Notes under the pieces: model-generated
Database searches by the model: none
What the model was told of the DNA's origin: nothing
The model's input: only the letters and a program-made list of their open reading frames with translations
DNA from: an uncultured Opitutales bacterium
GTDB taxonomy: Bacteria; Verrucomicrobiota; Verrucomicrobiia; Opitutales; Seribacteraceae
Direction of reading: 5' to 3'
DNA length: 64,000 bases
Assembly (NCBI GenBank): GCA_943789375.1
Contig: CALSTX010000003.1
Span: 62,001-126,000 of the forward strand
In this document: positions 35,652-45,949 of the stretch, one piece after another
Numbering within the stretch: the stretch's first letter is position 1
Layout: each line of letters begins with the position of its first letter
Made by a program: the position numbers and the translations under genes

Positions 35652-36512
35652 TCACCGATTTGATGATTTTATCGATCTAGATGAGTATCTTTTGCTTAGA
35701 AAAATTAGTAGGATGCCCCCGAGACATAGAAAAAAAGAATAAAACTGGCCCCTGCTGAATCCTAAGATTAAAGAAGCATCAGGTTGCCTGAAGTTTTCTC
35801 CAAATATTCTTGCACAAGCGTAGAGAATTAGAAATTCCCCAGAGAGCCTGCCCGGGCACCTAGTGGCAATATCTGTTTTCCAAAATCGATACTGAATAAG
35901 TAAAAAGGGGAGGAACCCTTCTAACAGTGCAGCATATATTTGGGATGGATGTCTTGATATGCCCATCATGAAGTCAGGAGCTTTTGGAAATAGAACCCCC
36001 CAGCTAACATTCGTTGTTTTACCCCATAGTTCCCCGTTGATAAAATTTGCAATTCTCCCAAAAAAAAGACCCGGAGGAACCACGCTTACCAAAAGATCGG
36101 CAATGGGGAAAATAGTTTGCCTTGAATGTTTGGCATACCAAATTGTGGCAACGGCAACGCCGATAAACCCTCCATGACTGGCCATGCCACCTTCCCACAC
36201 TCGTAGGATCATAAAAGGGTCAGCAACCAAGCTCTCCCACTGATAAAGAAGAATGTATCCGATACGCCCTCCAATAAGAACCCCGAGAACTTGGAAGGTC
36301 ATAAGGTTCATTATTTGTTCGGAGTCGTAAGGACTCTTGTTTTTTTTGAAATATAAAAGCAGTAGGAAGTAAGCTGAGATAAAGCCCAAAAGGTAAGAAA
36401 TTCCATACCATCTGATGCCACCAGGTCCCCAATTTCCCCATGAATCTGGGAATTTCCAAAGAAACGGACTTAGGTTATGGGTCCAATGAGAAATCTGATA
36501 AGCGAGAAACAT
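35652..36512 (-). CDS. lgt: Prolipoprotein diacylglyceryl transferase
   Basis: Inner-membrane enzyme that attaches diacylglycerol to the lipobox cysteine of prolipoproteins. It is multi-pass, with the hallmark FFGRIANFINGELWGKT (about 155-171), the HGG segment GGMASHGGFIGVAVA (about 110-124) and RHPSQIYAALLEG. 286 residues is normal. The window also encodes at least one lipoprotein substrate (63.0 kb). Sits between mreB and the CNNM/CBS gene on the same strand. Confidence 0.97.
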   Translation of the reverse strand: MFLAYQISHWTHNLSPFLWKFPDSWGNWGPGGIRWYGISYLLGFISAYFLLLLYFKKNKSPYDSEQIMNLMTFQVLGVLIGGRIGYILLYQWESLVADPFMILRVWEGGMASHGGFIGVAVATIWYAKHSRQTIFPIADLLVSVVPPGLFFGRIANFINGELWGKTTNVSWGVLFPKAPDFMMGISRHPSQIYAALLEGFLPFLLIQYRFWKTDIATRCPGRLSGEFLILYACARIFGENFRQPDASLILGFSRGQFYSFFLCLGGILLIFLSKRYSSRSIKSSNR

Positions 36513-36523
36513 TACATTCTGTT

Positions 36524-37579
36524 TTATTTGTTTTTCTTGGGGGAGCTTAATCGTTCCATGTGTTTTCTCTTAGCAAGCTCTCTCATATCCACGGCGATGT
36601 CATCATGTTCAAATATTTCCTGCCCTAAAATACTTTCAATAATATCTTCCATGGCAAGCACTCCAACAACCGAACCAAATTCATCAACCACTACACATAG
36701 TTGAACATGTTCGTTGAGTAATAAGCGAAGGGCTTTGTCAGCAGACACATTTTCTGGGATGAAGATAGTTTCTAGAGAAATTTCTTTTAAACTTAAGTTT
36801 GATTTTTCTTCTACTATTGAATTGTGGAGGTCTCTTCTCCTCACAATTCCAGTAATGTGATCAATTGATTCTTTAAACACAGGAATTCTTGCGAATGGAA
36901 TATTCGGGTGACTCGTGAATGTTTCATTTACCGTTAAGTTTTCATCCAAGCTAAACATCACGGTTCTAGGTGTCATAATCTCGTGTACAGGCACATTATC
37001 AAGTTTCAGTGCATTGGTGATCCAATCCTTCTCCTGACTGGTCAATGTGCCTTCCTTCGCCCCTTTCCGTGCGAGCAGAATGATTTCCTGCTCATCACTT
37101 TCCTCATCCTTCTCTTTAGCTGGAACGACAGCTTGCACCGTTGCTTTGCAAACTTTGGAGAATGGAGTCATGATAATTCTTACAAACCAAAGAGGGTAAA
37201 CCAGATTACCAATCATTTCTGAGCGATAAGAGACGGTGAGGTTTTTGGGAAGAATCTCAGCGAAAAAAAGGATTCCAAGAGTCATGCCGATCGCGAAAAT
37301 AAACAAATTATTTCCATCACCACCGAGGGATTTCTCTGCAATCCCTCCAACCAAGGTAGCACCAAGGGTATTGGCAATTGTGTTTAAACTTAAGATAGCT
37401 GAGCTTGTTTCTTCTAATTCATTTCTGAATTTTGCCAACAAGTTTCCTTTTCGGGGAGAAGCAATTTTTAGATTTTCAAGTTCAGCGGAGGTTATACTTA
37501 AAATCATCGCTTCTAGCGTTGAGCATAGAGCAGAAATCCCAATTGTTAGGGACACTGCAATGACTAATTCCAAAGACAT
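36524..37579 (-). CDS. CNNM/CBS-domain membrane protein (hemolysin C/CorC-like)
   Basis: A 351-residue protein with an N-terminal CNNM (DUF21) region of three to four helices (LVIAVSLTIGISALCSTLEAM, LFIFAIGMTLGILFFAEILPK) and a cytoplasmic CBS pair (VHEIMTPRTVMFSLDENLTV through VCVVVDEFGSVVGVLAMEDI). It stops after the CBS pair, so the C-terminal CorC/HlyC domain seen in longer members is missing. Members are linked to magnesium transport or efflux. Divergent from gcvT with a 96-bp spacer. Confidence 0.88.
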   Translation of the reverse strand: MSLELVIAVSLTIGISALCSTLEAMILSITSAELENLKIASPRKGNLLAKFRNELEETSSAILSLNTIANTLGATLVGGIAEKSLGGDGNNLFIFAIGMTLGILFFAEILPKNLTVSYRSEMIGNLVYPLWFVRIIMTPFSKVCKATVQAVVPAKEKDEESDEQEIILLARKGAKEGTLTSQEKDWITNALKLDNVPVHEIMTPRTVMFSLDENLTVNETFTSHPNIPFARIPVFKESIDHITGIVRRRDLHNSIVEEKSNLSLKEISLETIFIPENVSADKALRLLLNEHVQLCVVVDEFGSVVGVLAMEDIIESILGQEIFEHDDIAVDMRELAKRKHMERLSSPKKNK

Positions 37580-37675
37580 TGCATATTTCTTAGTTGGTCT
37601 TTACAAAACCTAAATACATTTAGATCCATAAAATATTGCTGCAAAAATAAAGCAAGCAAGTAAGAATTTAACATT

Positions 37676-38770
37676 ATGAAAACACTTCAGTTACACTCTT
37701 TTCACCAATCCAAAGGTGCAAAGTTTGCCTCCTTTGCAGGCTGGGAGATGCCGTTATCTTACGGAAGTTCAATTGATGAGCATTTACTGACTAGGGAAAA
37801 AGCGACATACTTTGATGTGAGTCATATGGGTGAAATTGAAGTAAAAGGGAAAGAAGCCACTGAATTTCTATCATTCGTATTAACCCAAAATATTAAAAAG
37901 TTTCCTACAGGGAAAGGGATTTATTCTCCACTTTGCAACCATCAAGGTGGAACCATTGATGATCTTATTTGCTACAAGATTAACGAGGAAAACTATTTTC
38001 TTTGCGTGAATGCCTCCAATACAGAAAAAGATTTCCAACATCTTTTGGAAAATTCTAATAAGTTTGAGTGTCAGGTTGATAATGTATCAGAAAACTTTGG
38101 GCAGATTGCCGTGCAAGGACCAAGGAGTGAAGAAATACTTTGTGCTGTTTTCGGTGATAAAATCTCATCGCTCCAAAAAATGGATTTTGGCAGTTTTATT
38201 TTCAATTCCTTCGAGGTAATGGTAGCTAGGACGGGGTATACCGGAGAGGATGGTTACGAACTTTATTGCCAGCAGAATGCGATGCTTGGGGTTGCCGAGG
38301 CACTCGATAACTTATCCCTTGCCTCGGGGGCAGGTTGGGCGGGTCTTGCCGCAAGAGATAGTCTAAGGTTAGAAGCAGGGTTTCCTCTTTATGGTCATGA
38401 ATTATCGGAAGAAATATCACCATTGCAGGCTGGTTTAAAGTGGAGTGTGGACATGAATAAGAAAAATTTTATCGGCAAAAAAGCATTAACCGAGCAGTTA
38501 CATGACGCATCAATGCCGGTTGTGAAATATTTCTGGGTTCAAGGAAGAAGGATTCCACGGGCAGGTGCTCCAATTTCAGATAGCAACTCACAAGTTGGCA
38601 GAACTTTATCCGGTGGGTACTCACCCTGTACTGGGCAACCGATTGGCAGTGCTCTTATTAGCACAAAGATAGATACTAAGTTGGGAGATTGTTATTTCGC
38701 GGATGTACGGGGCACTATGGTCGAAATCACAACCTGTGCACCTATTCTCAGGGAATTAAAGAAAAAGTAG
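37676..38770 (+). CDS. gcvT: Aminomethyltransferase (glycine cleavage T protein)
   Basis: Transfers the methylene group from the aminomethyl-lipoyl H protein to tetrahydrofolate. The 364-residue protein has FASFAGWEMPLSYG at the start, FDVSHMGEIEVKG, GGTIDDLICYKINEENYFL with the catalytic Asp, MVARTGYTGEDGYELYC and RDSLRLEAGFPLYGHEL. gcvH and gcvP are not in the window, so it stands apart from the rest of the cleavage system. It is the only plus-strand gene between 30 and 55 kb. No glycine riboswitch is visible upstream. Confidence 0.95.
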   Translation: MKTLQLHSFHQSKGAKFASFAGWEMPLSYGSSIDEHLLTREKATYFDVSHMGEIEVKGKEATEFLSFVLTQNIKKFPTGKGIYSPLCNHQGGTIDDLICYKINEENYFLCVNASNTEKDFQHLLENSNKFECQVDNVSENFGQIAVQGPRSEEILCAVFGDKISSLQKMDFGSFIFNSFEVMVARTGYTGEDGYELYCQQNAMLGVAEALDNLSLASGAGWAGLAARDSLRLEAGFPLYGHELSEEISPLQAGLKWSVDMNKKNFIGKKALTEQLHDASMPVVKYFWVQGRRIPRAGAPISDSNSQVGRTLSGGYSPCTGQPIGSALISTKIDTKLGDCYFADVRGTMVEITTCAPILRELKKK

Positions 38771-38774
38771 CAGT

Positions 38775-39212
38775 CTATTTTTTGGTTTGAAATCCCTTGA
38801 TCAGAATATCAACGCCATCAAAGTTATCGAAGTTTAACTTTTTTATCATTACTTCCTCGAGCCTTCTCTTAAGTTCAAGTCGGGTTTCTTGCACATTGCA
38901 ATCAGTTTGGATACGCAATTGTACAGCGAGGCGTATGGCATTACCTTTCTTTTTTATGGTAGTATTTGGGTTGAAGATACCTTCCATCTCTTCACATGTC
39001 TTTTTAACTAGTTCATGAAGGGCATGAGGAGTGATTTGAACAACCCCTTCATCATCTTTGAAAACAGGGAGCAAGTCTTGCTTCATTTTGCTTAGTGCCC
39101 AAAGGATTAAAACTAAAACTAGAAAAAGAAGAAGGGCGTACCAATAATACGGGCTTTGTAACGCCTCAGGGTAAGACCAATTAAAAAAATTCTTTATTTT
39201 TTCAAAACTCAC
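38775..39212 (-). CDS. Membrane-anchored Asp23-associated (AmaP-like) protein
   Basis: A 145-residue protein with one membrane helix (YYWYALLLFLVLVLILWAL, about 22-41) and a cytoplasmic domain (VVQITPHALHELVKKTCEEM, IRLAVQLRIQTDCNVQETRLELKRRLEEVM) that mirrors the Asp23/Gls24 fold. In Firmicutes, AmaP-type proteins anchor Asp23 to the membrane. Here it follows the Asp23 gene by 17 nt. The start is GTG 39212. The assignment rests on layout and context. Confidence 0.65.
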   Translation of the reverse strand: MSFEKIKNFFNWSYPEALQSPYYWYALLLFLVLVLILWALSKMKQDLLPVFKDDEGVVQITPHALHELVKKTCEEMEGIFNPNTTIKKKGNAIRLAVQLRIQTDCNVQETRLELKRRLEEVMIKKLNFDNFDGVDILIKGFQTKK

Positions 39213-39229
39213 AAATTAGTCATGTGGGG

Positions 39230-39679
39230 CTAGTCTGTTTTTTCATCCCACTGGATGTCATCTTCATCCTTGTCGGAGGAGTCCATCTTGATGTCGTCTA
39301 TGACGACATCAATATTTTTAGTATGGTTGCCGGTCATGGCTAAAATCTGATCTCTTACCGCCTCCTGTATGGCCACGCCCACCTTGGCTAAATCAACCCC
39401 AAACTCAAGCACTACTCTAACTTCGATATCATAGCCACCATCTTTGGCTTCCGCCACTTTTACGCCTCTTTCTGACTCCTTTTTGGAGAAAAAGTCTGTT
39501 AAACCTTCAACCACACCACCACCACCAACATTGACTACGCCAGTAACGGATTGAGTGGCAAGGCGGACAATTCCAGCTACAACGCTATGGTTAATTCGAA
39601 TACACCCAAGTTCGCTTGATTCTCCGGAAATTGTTGGAATTGAATCTTCAATGCTGTCATCCTTTTTCTTGTTACTCAT
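39230..39679 (-). CDS. Asp23/Gls24-family protein (YqhY-like)
   Basis: A 149-residue protein from ATG 39679 (the track start at 39724 lies inside accC). The Asp23 core is clear: GCIRINHSVVAGIVRLATQSVTGVVNVGG, GYDIEVRVVLEFGVDLAKVG, IQEAVRDQI and NIDVVIDDIKM, with an acidic tail. In Bacillus subtilis the homologue YqhY is encoded right after accB-accC and influences acetyl-CoA carboxylase activity; the same order occurs here, four bases behind the accC stop. A regulatory or scaffolding role is therefore likely. Confidence 0.88.
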   Translation of the reverse strand: MSNKKKDDSIEDSIPTISGESSELGCIRINHSVVAGIVRLATQSVTGVVNVGGGGVVEGLTDFFSKKESERGVKVAEAKDGGYDIEVRVVLEFGVDLAKVGVAIQEAVRDQILAMTGNHTKNIDVVIDDIKMDSSDKDEDDIQWDEKTD

Positions 39680-39683
39680 TTGC

Positions 39684-41063
39684 TTACTCTTTCGGTTTTT
39701 TTTCAAATAATTCTTTGGGTGCACGGGCTAAAAATTCCTCAACATAGGAGGTGGTCGCTTCGCCTTGCCTAAAGGCAGGGTCAAGGATGACTGCTTTTAC
39801 AAATTCAACATTGGTATCAATCCCTCTAATCAAATACTCACTTAAAGCACGGTACATCCGATCCAAAGCAATTTTCCTCGTTCGCCCGTAGGTAATCAAT
39901 TTGCAGATCATGCTGTCATAATGAGGGGACACGGTGTAGCCCCCATATACATGCGAGTCAACTCGTACACCATGTCCACCAGGTGCGTAGTATAAGTCGA
40001 TTGTGCCGGGGGAGGGGATAAAGCCCTTGGCAGGGTTTTCCGCACAGATTCGACATTCAATCGCATGTTTTGAGAGCGAAATGTCTTTTTGTGAATAGGA
40101 TAAACGGCTTCCTGAAGCTATTTGGATTTGTTCTTTAATTAGGTCAATCCCGGTTGCCTCTTCCGTAACTCCGTGTTCAACTTGAATACGGGTATTCATT
40201 TCTATAAAGTAGAAGTTACCTTTCGCATCTACAAGAAATTCAATGGTACCCGCATTCACATAATCTGCGGCTAATGCAGCCTTAATGGCCGCTTTCCCCA
40301 TTCTGTTTCTCAGGCTTTTGTCAAGAAAAGGGGAGGGCGATTCTTCAATCACCTTTTGGTGCCTTCTTTGTACTGAGCAATCCCTTTCACCTAGGTGGAT
40401 AGTATTACCATGTTGGTCAGCCAAGATTTGAAATTCTATATGCCTCGGGTTTTCTAAGTATTTTTCGATGTATAGTGAGCCATCTCCAAATGCTTTTTCG
40501 GCTTCTAGCCTGGCAGATTGGAATTCCTTGGCAAAGGTAGCGGCGTTGTGTGCAATTCTCATTCCGCGACCACCTCCACCAGCGACCGCCTTGATGATCA
40601 CTGGGAAACCAATTTTCTGAGCTGTCTTGATTGCCACTTTTTCATCGTCAACTGGGCCATCGCTTCCTGGAATAATCGGGACGCCAGCTTTGGAGACAGT
40701 TTCTCTCGCTCTTGCTTTGTGACCCATTTGGCGGATAGTTTCCGATTTAGGGCCAATAAATGTAATATCACATGATTCACACTGCTCTGCAAATTCTGCA
40801 TTTTCAGAGAGGAAACCATAACCTGGATGGATTGCATCGACATCGGCAAGTTCTGCAGCACTTAAGATACGGTCGGCTCGAAGATAACTTTCATTGCTTG
40901 GCGCTGGTCCTATGCAAATGGCCTCGTCAGCAAGTTGTACATGCAAAGATTGTTCGTCTGCTTCAGAGTAAACCGCTAATGTTCTTATTCCAAGTTCACG
41001 ACATGCACGAACAATTCGTAAAGCGATTTCACCTCGGTTCGCGATGAGAATTTTGCGAATCAT
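39684..41063 (-). CDS. accC: Acetyl-CoA carboxylase, biotin carboxylase subunit
   Basis: Carboxylates biotin on AccB using ATP and bicarbonate, the first half-reaction of malonyl-CoA synthesis. ATP-grasp fold with [23 protein letters not shown] at the start, [20 protein letters not shown] (P-loop-like glycine loop), [42 protein letters not shown] and [17 protein letters not shown] with the catalytic R in MNTRIQVEH. The 459-residue length is normal. It is 14 nt behind accB and just ahead of the Asp23 gene. Confidence 0.98.
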   Translation of the reverse strand: MIRKILIANRGEIALRIVRACRELGIRTLAVYSEADEQSLHVQLADEAICIGPAPSNESYLRADRILSAAELADVDAIHPGYGFLSENAEFAEQCESCDITFIGPKSETIRQMGHKARARETVSKAGVPIIPGSDGPVDDEKVAIKTAQKIGFPVIIKAVAGGGGRGMRIAHNAATFAKEFQSARLEAEKAFGDGSLYIEKYLENPRHIEFQILADQHGNTIHLGERDCSVQRRHQKVIEESPSPFLDKSLRNRMGKAAIKAALAADYVNAGTIEFLVDAKGNFYFIEMNTRIQVEHGVTEEATGIDLIKEQIQIASGSRLSYSQKDISLSKHAIECRICAENPAKGFIPSPGTIDLYYAPGGHGVRVDSHVYGGYTVSPHYDSMICKLITYGRTRKIALDRMYRALSEYLIRGIDTNVEFVKAVILDPAFRQGEATTSYVEEFLARAPKELFEKKPKE

Positions 41064-41077
41064 AAATTTAGGATAAT

Positions 41078-41521
41078 TTATTTAATCGAAAAAAGAGGTT
41101 GGCCGTATTCCACACTGTCCCCATCTTCTGCCATAATTTCGGTAACTTCACCACTAACATCAGCTTGTATTTCGTTCATCACTTTCATCGCCTCAATGAT
41201 GCATAAAATATCACCTTTATTTACTTGGTCACCAACTTGCACGAACGCAGCGTCATCTGGAGAAGGTTGGCGATAAAAGGTGCCTACCATTGGCGATTTG
41301 AAATTGTTGGAAGAGTCAGCACTGGACTGAGCCGTCGAGGGTTGCACTGGAGTTGGGGCACTTGCTTGCTGTACAATCGGAGGTGAGATTGACTGAGTAA
41401 TAACGCCTCCTGCACCAGGTCTTCCTAGCCTTAGTTTAAGGTCTTGAGTTTCGATCTCTAAGTCGGTGAGATCTGATTTTTGCATTAAGGAAATAATTCC
41501 TTTAAGTTCGCTTAAGTCCAA
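41078..41521 (-). CDS. accB: Acetyl-CoA carboxylase biotin carboxyl carrier protein
   Basis: Carries the biotin that shuttles CO2. The C-terminal biotinyl domain has the attachment motif EAMKVMNEI (the Lys is modified by BirA), and the N-terminal region [22 protein letters not shown] matches bacterial BCCP. A Pro/Ser/Gln-rich linker joins them. The track begins at an ATG 16 codons earlier, but TTG 41521 has GGAGG spaced 9 nt and gives the usual start, so I prefer it. It leads the accB-accC-asp23 group; birA is 8.6 kb upstream in the same run. Confidence 0.95.
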   Translation of the reverse strand: MDLSELKGIISLMQKSDLTDLEIETQDLKLRLGRPGAGGVITQSISPPIVQQASAPTPVQPSTAQSSADSSNNFKSPMVGTFYRQPSPDDAAFVQVGDQVNKGDILCIIEAMKVMNEIQADVSGEVTEIMAEDGDSVEYGQPLFSIK

Positions 41522-41605
41522 AGTTAATTTCCTCCATTTGATTGTTGTGATAAACGGTAATGTAACCATCTATACTTGATTTAAAATTTTTAGCAAAGGA
41601 TAAAC

Positions 41606-44194
41606 TTAGGGTTGCGGATTTATTTGAACTTTCCATTCGGGGTCATTCCAGGGACCAGTAATTCTAAATTGGGCAATTTTAGATAGGGGGTCTGCTAAGT
41701 TAACAATCTGTTTGAGTCCAGGAATTGGAATGTTTCCTACTACTTTAAGTCGCGAAATAAGGTCAATATCTCCGCTATCTAAATTCACGCTGCCTTCCGA
41801 GAGGATGCTCGAAAGCGAGCCAGTAATTTCTAAAGGTGAGAATGTAATAACTTCATTTTCTAAAACAAAAGTAGTTTCTAGTTTATTAAAATTAAGAGAT
41901 GCTATGGGTATGGGCGATACCTTTGACAATTTTGATGATAATCCCCCAAGAAAATTAATTTGGCTTAACCCTTTATGTTTTAATTGTAAGTTTCCAGTTC
42001 CTTCAAATTGCAGTAAATTAACTGGAGGTCCCTGCGCATTTAATAAAAGACTGAAACTGCTATCCTTTAAATCAGAATTGGAATTACTGTTAGAAGGATT
42101 GGAGTCTGTTTGTAAGGGTGAATCTGTGCTCATTAGATGAGAAACTGTTTCTAAGAAATTTGCTGTATTCACTTCATTTAAACTGAGATTGAGCATAAGA
42201 TTTTCAGTTTGCTCAGTTTGATTGAGTTCAAAAATTAAATTGGAACGGCCTTGCCCTATTTTCACTTCGTTAAACTTACCGCGCAAAATATTATTCTCGT
42301 AATCTAAACTTCCTTTGAGGTCCCCCAAGGGTATCTTGTGAAATTCAAATTTCTCTGCATTTCGAATGTCTACTTTAACCACGCCTTGGCGACCCTCTGT
42401 ATTTTGTCTGAAGATTTTGCCCACTGCCTTACATTCAATACTGGTAGCATTTATGTCAGAAAGTTTGGCTTTCATTTTCGGTCCAAGTACATCTCTACCC
42501 AAATTTAGTGGGTATTCTCCGTCAAAATCGAATTCTATGAAATAAGGGGAATCGGATAATTGTCTGGGGAATTTAAGATTTCCCGTAATCGATTTATCAT
42601 TGTGCCGTATAGATTCTGCAATGATATCGGTAGAATTGCCGTCAACCTTCACCGAAATGGAAGAGCTTGTTAAAGGAAGATTTCTGAATTTGAAATTAGC
42701 AGCCTCAACAGAACCAAGAGTTAGAGAATTACCCGGTAAACCTCCCCAAATTCCTTCAATCACAAACTTGCCATAAGGTGTTTCGCTAGGAAATTCAAAG
42801 TCTGGCCATATGCGATCCCACCAATCTGGCATCCATGCATTTAAATCTTGCGGGAAACATATGCCCTCAATGTCGAATTTGTAAGCTAAAGGAGACCACT
42901 TTTGATAATAATTACCTGTCGCTTTACTTCTGCCAAATTCACCAAATGCGTTGAGGATGAAAATATTGAAATCTTCATCCACTATACCATCGAATTTGAA
43001 ATCGCCCTCCGGTGAGTTTAGAACCGAAAATTTCTCAGCATTCACATCAAAGCAAAATGTTGTAGCATTATGACTGTTGTATGATGGCATAATACCAATA
43101 TCCAATGATCTCCCTGCCAGTAATTTAGTAGCATGTGAGGAACGGTTCAGAATAAGGTTACAAAGATCAGGTTGTAATAAAATATTACCTTCAACTTGTT
43201 CTTGCGCATTTTTATTGGATAGGAAGATTTGGCCTTCGGAATAAATGGAATTGTTGAGCAGTAATGCTTCATGCGTTTGAGGGGTAAGCAAAAACTGTAA
43301 GCTAAGATCAGGAAGAGTGCCTTGAAGCAAACCTTCAAGGTTTATGTTTTCTAATTCAATAGACCCTAGTGCATGGTTCCATTCACTCCGATGCAACGAA
43401 ACTTCGTTCTTAAGATGAAAAGAATCAACACTGACCTTCTGCTGAGGATTCCCTGCAAGTAAGTCGTTGCCAGATACAGATGAGCGAATGGAAGCCCCAT
43501 TTTTAGCAAATGAAATAACAATCTCGGCATTAAGTTTGGAAAATGGGTTCTGTTGCCCTTCCGAGATATGTATCTCTAGTTTATCGGAGAGAGAAGCAAA
43601 AACTTGTAGATTCAATGCTTCTTTAAAATCAGCAATAACCTTTAGTATTTTGTTTATTTGGACTGTTCCTTTTTTAGGAGAAGCAAAAATATTTTTTAAA
43701 AAATTTCTTTTGTTTATGACCCCGGATACAGAAACTGATTTGTTGTCAAAGTTCACATTACATCGGGTAATAATTTTCGAACTATAATTCCGAATGTAAA
43801 GGTTTCCCGCATCAAATTGTTTATGATCATGAACAATCTTTATTTCCGCACATTTTATATCTTGAACAGCTATTTCCTTGTCGTAGATGAACTTGAGGGG
43901 ATTAACTTTTAAGGTAATTCTATTAAGGTCATATGTGGTGCCATCTACTGTTCTAGCAACGATGTTTCTTATCCTTATTTCATTGGGGAAGTTAAGTTTT
44001 AAATTGTGAATTTTGAGCTCAATATTTTCCTCTTTGATTAATTGAGCAAAAGCAGCACTAATTTTATCATGAACGAAAAAGTTTGTATTAAGTAAAAGTA
44101 AAACAGAAATTTGGAATAGGAGACCTAATGCAAGGGCGAAGAAAATTGATTTCCCGTCTTTTTTGATCGAAGAATATGCATCCTGTGGTCTCAT
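41606..44194 (-). CDS. AsmA-like/DUF3971-type large envelope protein
   Basis: An 862-residue protein with a single N-terminal anchor (SIFFALALGLLFQISVLLLL) and a very long periplasmic beta-rich region. AsmA-like proteins form rod-like bridges thought to carry phospholipids between membranes. The C-terminal signature resembles AsmA: LKHKGLSQINFLGGLSSKLSK, EGSVNLDSGDIDLISRLKV and FRITGPWNDPEWKVQ. The AT content is higher than in neighbouring acc genes. It follows the DUF4340 gene with a 24-nt gap. Confidence 0.65.
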   Translation of the reverse strand: MRPQDAYSSIKKDGKSIFFALALGLLFQISVLLLLNTNFFVHDKISAAFAQLIKEENIELKIHNLKLNFPNEIRIRNIVARTVDGTTYDLNRITLKVNPLKFIYDKEIAVQDIKCAEIKIVHDHKQFDAGNLYIRNYSSKIITRCNVNFDNKSVSVSGVINKRNFLKNIFASPKKGTVQINKILKVIADFKEALNLQVFASLSDKLEIHISEGQQNPFSKLNAEIVISFAKNGASIRSSVSGNDLLAGNPQQKVSVDSFHLKNEVSLHRSEWNHALGSIELENINLEGLLQGTLPDLSLQFLLTPQTHEALLLNNSIYSEGQIFLSNKNAQEQVEGNILLQPDLCNLILNRSSHATKLLAGRSLDIGIMPSYNSHNATTFCFDVNAEKFSVLNSPEGDFKFDGIVDEDFNIFILNAFGEFGRSKATGNYYQKWSPLAYKFDIEGICFPQDLNAWMPDWWDRIWPDFEFPSETPYGKFVIEGIWGGLPGNSLTLGSVEAANFKFRNLPLTSSSISVKVDGNSTDIIAESIRHNDKSITGNLKFPRQLSDSPYFIEFDFDGEYPLNLGRDVLGPKMKAKLSDINATSIECKAVGKIFRQNTEGRQGVVKVDIRNAEKFEFHKIPLGDLKGSLDYENNILRGKFNEVKIGQGRSNLIFELNQTEQTENLMLNLSLNEVNTANFLETVSHLMSTDSPLQTDSNPSNSNSNSDLKDSSFSLLLNAQGPPVNLLQFEGTGNLQLKHKGLSQINFLGGLSSKLSKVSPIPIASLNFNKLETTFVLENEVITFSPLEITGSLSSILSEGSVNLDSGDIDLISRLKVVGNIPIPGLKQIVNLADPLSKIAQFRITGPWNDPEWKVQINPQP

Positions 44195-44218
44195 GCTATA
44201 AGTGCAAAAGGATGATGG

Positions 44219-45949
44219 TTATTGATTCGATGGAGTAGGCAAAAACTGACTTACCCATTCGATCAATCCATTCCCCAAAGTGAAAATTGTGCTTTCGCTC
44301 TCTAACCCTCCAAACCACTGCCCATTACCTTTATCTATACTAATAAACAGCTTCTCTACTGTATGGTTGTTTTCATCTTTGAAAACAAAACTACAATCCC
44401 ATGGGTTCCAGTCGCCTTGGTGCCATAAACCAAGACTGCCAAAACTGGAAGGTAAGAAGTCTTTAGCATAGAGCGATTGATTTAAAAGGCTTAAACTTGC
44501 ATTATTTTCTATGCTAATGGATGAAGCATTGTGTTCAGGAAACTTTAACAAAACATTATTAAAGCTCTTAATTTTGATTAACTTATTTTTAAATGCATAT
44601 TTCTTTTGGTCGAAGATACCATTGATGCCCAAATTTATCACAATGCTATGATTTGAGTCATTGATCTGGGCAACAGAGTAAGACGCTCCGGGGGTTGATT
44701 CAAGAAGGCGAACATTGGTTTTTTGCCCATCCGAGTAAATTATTGAAAAAGATGACACTGAATCCCTTTCAGAATTATCTTCATATTTTTTATCAGTAAA
44801 ATCAGTAATTCTGGCAGAGTATAGCAAATCTACCAATTGATGTATTTTTTCTGTTTCTCCACGGTAGAATAACTCGTTTGTAAAGTTATGATCTTTAACT
44901 TCCCATTCATTTTCCTGCTTTTTAAGCAAAGAAAGTCTTCCGTTATTGTTGTCGATTGTAATAGTTTTGATGCTTCTCTTGGGATGTAGGAAAATTCGGT
45001 TTTCTCTATATTTTGAGTGCCAACCAGAAACTTTTTCTTTCAGATCGTCGCTTACCTTAAAGTAGGTGTTGTTTGTTTGGTTTAAGCAAAGCAATTCATT
45101 TTCTGCATCGTTTTTATAAACACTTAAAGATTCAGTGCCTCCCATTCCTTTGATTTCTATCGTAATATTTGGCTTGCCGGTAATAAACTTGGAGTTGTTT
45201 TGATCAATAACGAACCCTGCGACACGGGATGAAATTAATTCATTAATGGCTAAATTAATTGCGTTGGAATCTGCGATCCCTGCTTCAGGCTTTGTAAAAT
45301 TCCATGATTGATCTTTCTTTTTTAGTTGGATGGTTTCAGGACTCGAATGGTTCAAATCTCTGATTGTGATGTCTAGCTGATCGATCCCATACATTGGGGT
45401 AGTAAAAAATGTTGATTTGCCCCAAAAAACAGGGGAAGCAGAAGCAATAGATATTAAGTCTTTAGAAGCTTTCCAAATTGCCCCTCGAAAGCTTTCATAT
45501 TCTTCAATTTGAACGAACATTCCCTGAGCATCTCTCGTTTCATCTCCTAAAACTATGGTCGTCTGGCTTCCATTGCCTTTGATTTTAATTCGAGAGGAGT
45601 TAATATCTATTCCATAGTCTGAAAGCAATTCACCCCTTCTAAGCAGGTCCTCTCTAGTGATGACTAATTGAGGACTAGAGTGAGCAAGTCTAGTCTTCAG
45701 GTTTGAGATTACCAAGCTTTCAGCATTCCATTTTATGGGATGTGTTATAATCCACTCATCCTTCTTTTTATTGAGATAGATTTTTTTATCTTTACCCTCG
45801 GAAATGCTAACTTCATCCAAGCCATCAAGAATATCTAAAAGTTTTAGAGAAAAATCAGTCGGTTTATTGGTCTCTTCACTGAGATTCAAGTAAATGATGA
45901 ACCCGACAATTAGGTTACAGAGCAGTAAGAGTATTTTAACTTTATTCAT
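44219..45949 (-). CDS. DUF4340-domain protein of Gld-like ABC locus
   Basis: A 576-residue protein with an N-terminal anchor (VKILLLLCNLIVGFIIYLNL) and a beta-rich extracytoplasmic part. VSISEGKDKKIYLNKKKDEWIITHP and IKGNGSQTTIVLGDETRDAQGMFVQ follow the DUF4340 pattern (repeated threonine/Trp-type strands). DUF4340 genes regularly accompany GldG-type auxiliary proteins. Its ATG overlaps the upstream stop by one base (TAATG), so it is translationally coupled. The C-terminal half diverges from what I recognise. Confidence 0.75.
   Translation of the reverse strand: MNKVKILLLLCNLIVGFIIYLNLSEETNKPTDFSLKLLDILDGLDEVSISEGKDKKIYLNKKKDEWIITHPIKWNAESLVISNLKTRLAHSSPQLVITREDLLRRGELLSDYGIDINSSRIKIKGNGSQTTIVLGDETRDAQGMFVQIEEYESFRGAIWKASKDLISIASASPVFWGKSTFFTTPMYGIDQLDITIRDLNHSSPETIQLKKKDQSWNFTKPEAGIADSNAINLAINELISSRVAGFVIDQNNSKFITGKPNITIEIKGMGGTESLSVYKNDAENELLCLNQTNNTYFKVSDDLKEKVSGWHSKYRENRIFLHPKRSIKTITIDNNNGRLSLLKKQENEWEVKDHNFTNELFYRGETEKIHQLVDLLYSARITDFTDKKYEDNSERDSVSSFSIIYSDGQKTNVRLLESTPGASYSVAQINDSNHSIVINLGINGIFDQKKYAFKNKLIKIKSFNNVLLKFPEHNASSISIENNASLSLLNQSLYAKDFLPSSFGSLGLWHQGDWNPWDCSFVFKDENNHTVEKLFISIDKGNGQWFGGLESESTIFTLGNGLIEWVSQFLPTPSNQ

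Noticed and set aside
37580-37675. Glycine riboswitch upstream of gcvT
   Set aside because: The 96-bp spacer is AT-rich and lacks the paired conserved helices of that class.
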